Origin: Actinidia chinensis | Lineage: Eukaryota > Streptophyta > Magnoliopsida > Ericales > Actinidiaceae | NCBI GenBank assembly: GCA_009663005.1 | Contig: CM018897.1 | Location: 11,466,621 to 11,484,120 of the forward strand | Length of the DNA stretch: 17,500 bases | Direction of reading: 5' to 3' | Shown: in pieces, positions 1 through 7,544 of the stretch | Layout of the letters: each line of letters begins with the position of its first letter | How positions within the stretch are numbered: position 1 is the first letter of the stretch | Program-made: the position numbers and the translations under genes | The notes under the pieces: generated by a model | What the model was told of the DNA's origin: nothing | Seen by the model: the letters and a program-made list of their open reading frames with translations, nothing else | Database searches by the model: none

Positions 1-480
1 TGCTGTGTTTACCCACAATCACCTTTCTCCAAAGAATCTTTGACTTCACTGTAGATATCCATTACCACTTATCCAACAACGCTTTGATAAACAAATCTAG
101 CTTCCTAATTCCCAGTCAATCACTTTAACTGTATAACACCTCCTTCCAATCAACTAGACGATACTTAAATCATCCTCCAATCATCCTGATACGAGCTTTT
201 GATCATCTCATTGAAAACTGAAAAAAAATGAATTAAATAACTTAGGAAGTTGGACGGAGTGCTTTTGGTAAAGAGTTACGGATTCTTGGACAAATACGAC
301 CTCTTCCAGTGAGTCAATCACAAATCTCTTCTCAAACCTCTCCTCAACAGCACTCCACATACGTTACCTTAAAAGGGAGACCCCATAGGTAAAATCCAAG
401 TACCTAGCAACCAAAGGCATGATCCTGCATCCCAGTAGCTGCCAGACTGTCAACTTTATTAGCTTAAAAAGGAAGACATA
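1..480 (-). mobile_element. LINE (non-LTR retrotransposon) relic, C-terminal RT region
   Basis: Read on the minus strand, this stretch carries in the right order several blocks typical of the region after the reverse transcriptase core of plant L1-type LINEs. A GCRIMPLVARYLDF-like block lies at 434-372, MWSAVEERFEKRF at 360-321, WKRSYLSK at 308-285, LGIRKLDLFIKALLDKW at 115-65, and SKILWRKVIVGKHS at 45-3. Neighbouring blocks lie in different frames and stops interrupt them (a stop follows DKW), so it is a dead copy. It runs off the left edge, and its upper limit near 480 is a guess. It lies on the same strand as, and downstream of, the glycosyltransferase pseudogene, so it could sit in one of that gene's introns or replace its 3' end. 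The blocks are seen directly; family assignment is from knowledge of plant LINE proteins. Confidence 0.72.
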
Positions 481-1138
481 ATGTACTATTTCAATACAAG
501 ATTCTGAAATGTCAGTTTAAAGAAGTGCCCAAGGACAAATAAGGTTGACATACTGATAACCATCTTATTGTAAGTCGGAGGCCCTGTGATCTAGAACAAG
601 GTTCTGAGATCGTTTCGTGATACTGAAATTCATGAAGAAAAGATATAGTAGGTGACTTGCTCTCTATCATTAGACCTTCAGATCATAAAACCATGGTCAC
701 TGACTCACTAAGCACCCAGGAATATCAATCGTATGTGTACATGCGGCACAGGCACAGGCACAGGAGAGAAAAAAAAATTCTGCCATCAGATGCAATGGAC
801 CGCATTGAGAATGCTTGAAAGTATCATTGAGTACAAGTTAGAATTGTGCCTTAAGTTAATTGAATAAAGGGTTGTTGAGTTCAGTTGAGTTGAGTTGAAA
901 ATGAACTCTAGATGATGAAAGAACATATAAGATTTGAAGCAGGAAACATGAAGCCTACAGAAATTGGGTGGTGAATCAACATTTGTATATCCAAGATATT
1001 GGGAAACTATAAAAGGTCATATATATCAACCATATGGATTTTGGTTTGAATATACATCCACCTAAAAAAATGACCATGAAAATGTAGATATTACTTAAGA
1101 AAAGGACCATACAGAATACATATACCAAAAACAATTAC
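481..1138. other. Non-coding stretch between LINE relic and exon 3
   Basis: I see no gene here. The sequence is AT-rich. It has a CAGGCA-type short repeat near 746-763 and a GTTGA/GTTGAG simple repeat at 872-898. On the minus strand it begins right after a plausible splice donor (GT at 1138-1137), so it may be the start of the third intron of the glycosyltransferase pseudogene. The expected C-terminal exons of that gene were searched for by eye on the minus strand and not found. Confidence 0.5.
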
Positions 1139-1433
1139 CAGTTGACTATGTCATTTCCTCCGGGTGCAAGAGCAAAGGGCTGCAGCACTTGAGGGAGGGG
1201 AATATCCTTGTGCGGAATAAATCCAACATCATAACCCGGTGAACACACAACTCAAATTGAATTCTTTACCAGGAGTGGAACTGTGGAACCCCTTCAGTGG
1301 CCCTCACACCAACATCATGGCAAGTTACAAAAAAATGATCAGTGCCCAAGGTTCTATTCCAGTAAGGCTACTTGGATATTAAGCTTTGTACACAATCCTG
1401 AACAATGATTGTCATATTTTCATACGAAATTCC

Positions 1434-3134
1434 CTGCATACAATAGGACATAAACAAGTGAATTAGAGCACAGAGAGAAAAATCAGAACCCAGTTTCAAT
1501 TCAGGGTTGGGATAGTCAAAGATAGGACTATGAGAATAATAGCAAAACATTTACGTTAGGATGCAAATCACAAATGCTAAAAAGAAAATATACTAATTCA
1601 CCATGTGAGAAGAACAGTCACTTAGAACCAATATACTTGAACTTCTATACAATGCATAAAAAGAAAAGGCTTGAGAATCTGTATACAAAACATAGGGCTC
1701 CAATTATTGGACAACTGGGGAAACCTGTACTATGACATAAGCTTTGAATTCATTGAAAGAGAGCTCACTAGGGTTTTTTTTCTTAGAATACAAATCAGAG
1801 TCAATGTGCTTAAATCATGAAAGGAAGGGTCAAGACGTGAATTAAATTGGAAAATAAGGATTTCAAACAAGAATAAAGATTAATTAATCGTGCGCTGAGG
1901 AAGGTACATCAGTTTGGGACAGACAGACACAATCAAAATAAAATATATCAATGAAATAGCTCAGTCATCTCAACAGATAACATGTCAAGTCTCCCATTCA
2001 AGAAATACAAATCAAATATTGTTACTATCCACAATTAAAAAGGGAAAAAATGAAAGCTGACCAGATGAGTAAGATATCAACATTAACCATTTGGCAAAGT
2101 TAGATCGAATGCCAGACATTTCAAAACTAAGGTGGTTAAATTTAAGAATGATATACCAGAAAATTCCTCATCTTATGTCAAAAATTTGAAGTTCAAACGA
2201 ATTGCTCGAAGTCAAGGTTAAACTTTAGCTTAGTAAAAACAAGATGCTAAACATAAAATTATAGGTTCATAATATCGTGAATAATAATTTAATACCTCAA
2301 GAATATCATTCATGCACATATAAAAATAGAAAGGACACCACCCAAGAAAGTATGGCATATTTGTTAAATAGAAGAGATAATTACCAAAGAACATCAAATA
2401 AAAGCTACTGAGATTCACCAGCATTAATATTTTCAAAAAAGGCTAGGAGAAATGGAAATATATGCAAGTGGATGGACCCAATTGGTGGTTGGCACTGGGC
2501 AACACCTCAAAATTTCAAAAAATCCCTCTTGTACTTGTAATATGCTCAAATTATATTGATTTGCCTCCCCAAGAATTTCTCAAAAATGTAATACTTGCCT
2601 CCTTAACATTTTATTTTTCGAAACAAATCAAGTTTTAACCAGTGTTTTGATCATAACTTTGCAACTAAATATAAAACTGAAAAGAATACTTATACATATT
2701 TTGTGATTTGAATTTTTTCATGTTCTGTCGGTAGAAAATTTATATGGCAAACAGATAGTAAAAGAAGACAATATACAAACCTAAAAAACCATCCCCAGAA
2801 CATTATTTCAGAAAGCATAAACGAATTAACCCCAAGGAAACACGAATTATTAACCCAATAAAATTTTAAATCCATGAATTATCTGTGCTGGCACCATTAC
2901 TGCAGGTATTAGTCACTGGAAAATGCATACTTCATTTCTTAGTTACGCAATCATCTTGAATCCCAAGAATATCCTTGCTTAACAAATTTTGCAGTCGCAA
3001 TAAAAAATTGGCGGGGCCCTATTGATTCTCACATTAACCAACACCGATACTGTTGCATTTAAACCAAATCCCCAAACTCTATGAATAAACCCCAAGAAAA
3101 GATAAATTTCAAACAAGAAACAACGGAGATTTAC
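1434..3134 (-). other. Large intron 2 of the glycosyltransferase pseudogene
   Basis: It is bounded on the minus strand by a GT donor at 3134-3133 (after ATG CGC GGA AAG) and an AG acceptor at 1435-1434 after TATGC. Both flanking exons are in phase 0, which fits one real intron of about 1.7 kb. The content is AT-rich. Short open frames at 2230-2436 and 2690-2875 are composition effects with no recognisable domain. I see no inserted element that I can name. Confidence 0.7.
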
Positions 3135-3517
3135 CTTTCCGCGCATTTTGTGGCAAGAAATCAGAATGAAGAAGAAGTGCGCTAGGTCCGGATCGTCAGT
3201 TCGAAAGCGATTCTGGAAGAAATACCCTTCGCTCGCGTACTTCCCCGTGATCTTCCTCGGCGTTTGGCAATACGTATTCGGATCTCCGTCGGGGTATATG
3301 TAGACCTTGAAATTCTTCTCCATTTCGCGGTAACTGAGTCGGAAAACCTCCAACAAGTGGTAGATATCGGAGACGAGATCGGAATCGAAGGTGAGCCTTA
3401 CAGATCAAGAACATGGACAAAATGTGAGAAATCTGAAAATTCGAGATACGGATGGTGAGAGAGAATGAGAGGATGATATACCTTGGGAGGGTTGGAGTCG
3501 GAGGAGGAATAACGGCG

Positions 3518-3539
3518 GATGATGATGATGATGATGATG
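3518..3539 (+). repeat. (GAT)7 microsatellite inside exon 1
   Basis: Seven GAT units plus one G lie in the signal-anchor exon. On the minus strand they read as seven ATC codons (Ile), forming the core of the predicted transmembrane segment. Length changes in steps of three would change only the anchor length and keep the frame. Confidence 0.9.
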
Positions 3540-3637
3540 CAGGTTACGAATATGCAGATCGAAGCAATGATGAAGCTGCGGAGAGAACAGAGCTGACGAG
3601 GGTGGACGATTCTGGAGAGAGAGCGACTTCTTCGCAT

Positions 3638-3898
3638 TGGAGAGCAAGAAAAGGTTTGCTGAGGAAAGTGTGGAATGTGGGAAAATGACAGTTGAGTGAG
3701 AGAGAAGATCGTGAACTCTCTCGGAGTAAAGGGCAAGAAATGGATGAAGCAAATTGATAGTCTGACAAAAAATTGTTTAATTCTCACCGGTTCATTTCCT
3801 TGTGCGCGAAAGAAATGACCCGAACCCGGTTCACTTTTACATAGGTTTTCAAGCGGATCAATTGTTGATACACGTTTACAGTGGGAATACTCGTGTCT
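3638..3898. other. 5' flank of the glycosyltransferase pseudogene
   Basis: This is the sequence upstream (minus strand) of ATG 3637. It has GA/CT-rich runs near 3690-3725, which is common in plant 5' UTRs. The minus-strand frame stays open up to 3787, so a 5' UTR is likely here. No convincing TATA box was placed. Confidence 0.35.
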
Positions 3899-4032
3899 AG
3901 GGGCGGATATATTTAGGGGTCAACGGGGGCACGTGTCCTTCTTCATATTTTTAAAAAACAATTATATATAATTTTAAAATTTTAAAATCAAATCTTCAGA
4001 TAGTGCCCCCTTAAATATAAAATTCAATCGAC
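3899..4032. mobile_element. Degenerate hAT-like MITE relic
   Basis: It starts with TAGGGGCGGATATATTTAGG, close to the CAGGGGCGGA ends of many small plant hAT-like elements. An inner block, ATATTTAGGGG followed by GGGGGCAC (3908-3943), is matched in inverse orientation by GTGCCCCCTTAAATAT (about 4001-4017), so two diverged arms flank an AT-rich centre. A matching outer right end and a target duplication are not visible, so the right border is approximate. Confidence 0.4.
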
Positions 4033-4314
4033 TTTTGATAGCAACACTATGTTCGTATCGACGAGAAGAGTCCAAAATATCAAACACATATTCCAAAACA
4101 CATCACACGCACTTTCATGCACCACTAATCTATCGGCGCGTGAGATATACTCTCATCACGCACCCCACGCACCGACAAAGGTAGACGGCGAGTGGGGTGA
4201 CGCGCCCCACGCGCCCACGGTCCCATGTGCTACGTCAGCGAATATTTCGAGTATATGCTTTTGTCTCGTAAATTACACTTTCAGTTCTTGAAATTTTATA
4301 ACAATAAATTTTAC
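4033..4314. other. Intergenic stretch with a GC-rich patch
   Basis: No gene was recognised. At about 4130-4225 there is an unusually GC-rich patch in this AT-rich window, built of CACGCACCCCACGCACC and ACGCGCCCCACGCGCCC units with GTGGGGTGACGCG between them, so it can form both direct and inverted pairings. The plus-strand frame over 4049-4291 looks like low-complexity coding noise. Confidence 0.4.
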
Positions 4315-4409
4315 CTAGAAGTTTTGTCTCCACCCATCGCTGAACCCGTGTCGTTGCTTGATTGAGATCCCACAGAAGTTGATCGGGATTGATGAGTAGG
4401 AGATGCCAT
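4315..4409 (-). CDS. Possible first exon, unrecognised Ser/Thr-rich N terminus
   Basis: Minus-strand ATG at 4409 opens a frame reading MASPTHQSRSTSVGSQSSND and on to GGDKTS, then meets an AG|GTAAAA donor-like site (exon end 4315, GT at 4314-4313). Short Ser/Thr-rich starters split by an intron are seen in some plant hAT-type BED zinc-finger genes, and hAT-like debris surrounds this site, but no downstream zinc-finger exon was found at lower coordinates. This is a weak call. It could equally be chance. Confidence 0.2.
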
Positions 4410-5059
4410 CCCACCAGCTCTAGACCTCTACAGCGCAGACATTTTCCTATATATGATGCACATACAGTAGGCAGGTGATGGATCAACATGACAGATCCTT
4501 TCTCTGGTGGGCCCACGCTTGCTATGCTCACTAGGTGCACCTACGGGAATTCAATCGGGTGGATAGGTAACTACATTAGCGCGAGCAAGCAAGCTCTGAC
4601 AACAAGCAACTCCATGAGAGCACTAGCGCGCCCTTATTAGTAAGTTAAGCACTAACGTGCATCATGTGCTAGTGCGTACTTCCGTTTTAATCGCTTCTTC
4701 GCATGATTAGGATCAAATGAAGACACACAACGCCTTGCTCTTCCGATTGGTTGAGGAAGGGTAGTTTGCATGGTCCGAACCTGCTTCTACTTACGATCAA
4801 AAGCCTTGTCACGATTGGAGGAGCCAGTGGCGAATCTAGGTATTTCCAAGAAATGCAATAAGCAACCCCCTTCCACCATGGACCACAAATAGTCAGGAGG
4901 CAAATGCGATGGTCATCGGTTTGATTCCGATAGCCGTCTTTTCTCTATTTATTCAATTTTTGACATGATTGATAATATCCCTTTGAACTCAAATAATATT
5001 GAAAAAGCGTTTCTCCTTTTCCAAAAATTATTAATTTATAATGTTAATAATGTTATATA
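4410..5059. other. Intergenic stretch with small repeat remnants
   Basis: No gene is supported. A small inverted pair, AGCACTAGCGCG (about 4619-4630) and GTGCTAGTGCG (about 4665-4675), could fold. CAGTGGCGAATCTAGG at about 4828-4843 resembles the left end of plant hAT-like small elements, but no partner end is clear. GGTTTGATTCC at 4918-4928 resembles a Pol III box B, but there is no properly spaced box A. Confidence 0.35.
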
Positions 5060-5228
5060 CAGTAGTAGACCCAGAGGTGGGCCAGCAGGGCCTAGAAGCC
5101 CCCAACTTTCAAGAAATTACAAAAATAAATTTAGGAATTTTTATTTTTACACTTTAGCCCCCCTTTGAAATATATTAATTTTTTTTATATATTTTGGCCC
5201 CTGAACTAAAAGCCTGGTTCCGCCCCTG
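5060..5228. mobile_element. 169-bp hAT-like MITE with 8-bp target duplication
   Basis: The element begins CAGTAGTAGACCCAG and ends, read in reverse complement, CAGGGGCGGAACCAG. The ends share the CAG start and about 10 of 15 bases. It is flanked by GTTATATA (5052-5059) and GTTATACA (5229-5236), an 8-bp target duplication with one mismatch, as hAT elements make. The interior is an AT-rich core between C-rich and G-rich subterminal blocks (GCCCCC near 5097-5103 and 5157-5164, GGCCCC near 5204). It has no coding capacity and so would have moved with a transposase supplied elsewhere. Confidence 0.75.
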
Positions 5229-5236
5229 GTTATACA

Positions 5237-5848
5237 TGGCTATGATCACACTGCTCAAACCAATTCCCACCCTATAGGAGAAAGGAGGGGAAATGAGAGC
5301 ATATAAAATGCCTACATACAACCTTCATCCCACTTACACTTGGATCATAATGCCAGGATGGGGAGCAACAAACGTAAGGCCATGTATAGTCTCACAGCCT
5401 CATATAGCTCAATCTCACTCCCACTTACTCCATTTCCCCAACTGGCAGAAAGGAAGTGAGAGGAGAGCACATACGATGCCATTTACACCTCGTATGGCGA
5501 GGAAAAGAACTAAATTATTAAAACAAATTAACATTCCATGAACATCTCTCATGGATGGGTCAGAAAGATATCCAGGTAAATGAAATCCACGACATCCCAA
5601 CGGCATCCCTCGAAAAAAACATATTAAGAAAAAAAAAGAAGCTAAAGCCCAATCCCCCCCTCCCCACCTTCCCCCTAGAAAATCTCATCGTAATGTCGAT
5701 GAAGAAGGGGAACTTAGAGGTGGGTGCCCATTTCCTATTCACTCCTCTCCTTTTACCTCAAAACAAATCTCACCAAGAATAGCACGCAAACATTCAAAGA
5801 AACACTTTTAAATATTTTTGATGGTTATATACACTATTGAATATTGAT
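5237..5848. other. Intergenic stretch with a diverged 170-bp spaced direct repeat
   Basis: No gene was recognised. A block at 5260-5323 (CCAATTCCC... GAGAGCATATAAAATGCC) recurs in diverged form at 5430-5489 (CCATTTCCC... GAGAGCACATACGATGCC), an offset of about 170 bp. Open frames at 5293-5541 and 5555-5782 show no domain and are low-complexity in places. Confidence 0.35.
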
Positions 5849-5898
5849 AGGACTGCAAACGAATCTAGCTAAGTAGAAATTTTAGTGTGCTCAATCTT

Positions 5899-6122
5899 AT
5901 TTGTTGAGTTTTTAGCGAGCTCGAATTAAGTTGCCTTAAACTTGAGTCGATATCGAGTTAGTTTACAAGCCTTAACGAGCTAAATAAATTATACATTCAT
6001 ACTCACAAATGTTTGGTGAGCTTTTAGCGAGCTCGAACTGAGTTGCCTTAGACTTGATTCGATCTCAAGTTGGTTCATAAGCCTTAACGAACTAAATAAA
6101 TTATACATTCATACTCACAAAT
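5899..6122 (+). repeat. Tandem duplication, 2 x 112 bp
   Basis: Copy 1 (5899-6010) and copy 2 (6011-6122) are adjacent. Both contain TTTAGCGAGCTCGAA, GTTGCCTTA, AAGCCTTAACGA and an identical 3' stretch, CTAAATAAATTATACATTC followed by ATACTCACAAAT. They differ at scattered positions (for example GAATTAAG against GAACTGAG), so the duplication is not recent. Confidence 0.88.
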
Positions 6123-6327
6123 AAAGGTATATATTCATATAAAAACATACCTAAGTTTCTGTTTTTTGGAAGATAGGAGGAAATGGAAATACCAATTGAA
6201 AAAGTTTACAAATAATTTTTTTTCATTAATAAAAAAAATTACATTAAAGCGAAATTTGAAGACTCACTTTTTGTAAATTGTTCAATAATGCGTTTATGAT
6301 GTGACTTAACATTTTATATTAAGATTT

Positions 6328-6844
6328 GAGAAAATATAGAAAAATTCCTACACTTTTGATCAAATATCTCATAGACTCAACTTTAAAATTTTTGAATTAA
6401 ATACCTGCACTTTGAAGTCTATCTTCAATTAAACTCCTAAACTTAAATTCTATTAGAAATTGAATGGAACAGCACACGTTGTCTCTTAGTTGGCCACACG
6501 TGGTGCTAACTTTAAAATCTTAATACTTTGGAGGCTCACAATCTTGCCCTCTCAAATGCCAAACCAACTTCAATTGGATCCACATTTTAATTACAACCAC
6601 TAATTCGACAATGATTAAGTATAAAATAACCCTAATTTCATTAATCACTTCCTCTCCAAAGTATTAGGGTTTCAATCTATGTGCCTCATGTGGCCAGCTA
6701 AGCTCAAATTTCTGACGGAATTTGAGTTCAAGAATCTAATTGATGATAACTTTTAAAGTTCGGGTGTTTAATTAATGTTTTTTAAAGTTGAGGTGTCCAT
6801 AAGACATTTGATCGAAAGCTTAGGAGCTTTTTTAATACTTTTTC
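6328..6844. mobile_element. 517-bp Mutator-like MITE with long inverted arms
   Basis: The left arm (from GAGAAAATATAGAAAAATTC) and the reverse complement of the right arm (from GAAAAAGTATTAAAAAAGCT) stay alignable for roughly 200 bp. Shared landmarks are TTTTGATCAAAT / TTTCGATCAAAT, CTCAACTTTAAAA in both, GTTGGCCACACG / GCTGGCCACATG, and an inner pair TAATACTTTGGAG / CTCCAAAGTATTA. Long arms of this kind fit Mutator-like non-autonomous elements, as does the likely 9-bp target duplication TTAAGATTT (6319-6327) / TTATAATTT (6845-6853), 7 of 9 matching. There is no coding capacity. The transcript of the whole element would form a long imperfect hairpin. Confidence 0.75.
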
Positions 6845-7083
6845 TTATAATTTGGAGAAGTTAAAAGTGTTACTAAACAAAAATAATATATTAGATGTAA
6901 ATAAATTTGAGCCAAGCTTAGTCAAACTAAACTCACCTAAACTTGAGCTTTGACGCATTTATCATACGAGCTTAATATCAAGATTTAGGCTTGTCTCATT
7001 TATTATTCAAATGAGTTTCAACCAACTTATAACAAGTTGAGTTTCAAGTTGTTTATATAAACAAGTTGTTACATGCATCCCTC

Positions 7084-7390
7084 TAGGGATGGTAATTTGA
7101 CCACAACACAAATTGAACCGACCAGTTGATTACAGATTTTATTCCATTTTTTGATTGTTCGAAATGGATATCATAGAATTAGTAAAATACCCATTTGGAC
7201 AAGGCCCGAAGCGGTACCAATTTCGAAGGACTTGTTTATATAGAAGTATTTGATGACCATTTATAGTATTCTTATTATTAACTCACTAACATCCTAAACC
7301 CAACAAAACTTTGTTCCAATTACTTGTTGGATATATGGGTCCACTTCCTCCCTTGATTCTTGTTAACATCATACATATACCTTAGCTTTT
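7084..7390. other. Intergenic AT-rich stretch
   Basis: No gene was seen. It opens with AGGGATGGTAATTTGACC, which abuts the mirror end of the previous element (CATCCCT), giving a near-palindrome at 7076-7091. This may mark the start of another small element whose other end I cannot place. Confidence 0.35.
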
Positions 7391-7411
7391 AAAAAAAAAA
7401 AAAAAAAAAAA
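7391..7411 (+). repeat. Poly(A) run, 21 bases
   Basis: Twenty-one consecutive A follow CTTAGCTTTT. It may be the tail of a plus-strand retroposed sequence or a simple mononucleotide repeat. No retroposed gene body was recognised just upstream. Confidence 0.95.
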
Positions 7412-7430
7412 TTGTTGAGTACTATTAGGA

Positions 7431-7466
7431 AATATGAATGTTGAGTTTAACCTCAACATTCATATT
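7431..7466. repeat. Perfect 15-bp hairpin with 6-base loop
   Basis: AATATGAATGTTGAG (7431-7445) is followed by the loop TTTAAC and by its exact reverse complement CTCAACATTCATATT (7452-7466). It is not followed by a T run, and nothing indicates a termination role. It may be the remnant of a small foldback element. Confidence 0.95.
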
Positions 7467-7544
7467 ACTCATCATCACATTACAAACATAATAAAAGACA
7501 ACTTAAATACATTCTCAATATAACCAGAACATAGCTTGAGGTTT

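Larger units (their letters stand above)
1139..3637 (-). pseudogene. Exostosin-family (GT47-like) glycosyltransferase, 5' half, broken
   Basis: Intact relatives are Golgi type II membrane enzymes of plant cell-wall polysaccharide synthesis. Exon 1 (3637-3482) starts at ATG 3637. It encodes 52 residues with a basic start, a hydrophobic anchor containing seven consecutive Ile and then an RRYSSSDS stem, and it ends at AAG|GTATAT. Exon 2 (about 3396-3135) holds EMEKNFKVYIYPDGD, TGKYASEGYFFQN and ISCHKMRGK|GT. Exon 3 (1433-1139) follows TATGCAG and holds SYENMTIIVQ, then HFFVTCHDVGVRA, VGFIPHKD and LPQVLQPFAL. Breaks: TAG at 1370-1368 where the family has Tyr; a 7-8 bp tandem duplication at 1275-1290 that shifts the frame; TGA at 1254-1252. 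Exon 2 also lacks about four residues between YFFQN and RFRT that relatives carry. Joining exon 1 to the AG at 3397 puts exon 2 one base out of frame, so either the join is wrong or there is another lesion. The C-terminal third or more is absent. Confidence 0.85.
5849..7083. mobile_element. Old degenerate GAGCTCGA-type non-autonomous element
   Basis: The left part begins AGGACTGCAAACGAATCTAG and repeats AGCGAGCTCGAA. The right part, in reverse complement, begins AGGGATGCATGTAACAAC and contains AAGCTCGT, AAGCTCAAGTTTAGG and AAGCTTGGCTCAAATTTATT. Such AGGG(A/C)TG(G/C)AAACGAG...GAGCTCGA sequences are a familiar class of small non-autonomous elements in plants (from memory, not searched). The ends agree only weakly and I could not find a clear target duplication, so the limits are provisional. 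It contains a 112-bp tandem duplication and was later hit by the 6328-6844 MITE. Confidence 0.4.

Noticed and set aside
3264..3458. Plus-strand frame across exon 2
   Set aside because: Antisense shadow of the glycosyltransferase exon, which has clear family motifs on the minus strand.
3452..3688. Plus-strand frame with a poly-Asp run
   Set aside because: It is the antisense shadow of exon 1; the Asp run is the (GAT)n microsatellite.
4049..4291. Plus-strand 80-codon frame
   Set aside because: No domain; the frame runs through a GC-rich repeat patch and hAT-like debris.
4918..4928. Pol III box B-like GGTTTGATTCC, possible tRNA-derived SINE
   Set aside because: No box A at proper spacing, no tRNA fold, no A-tail or target duplication seen.
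7084..7120. Start of another complete transposon
   Set aside because: Only one end-like motif is visible; no partner end or target duplication was found.
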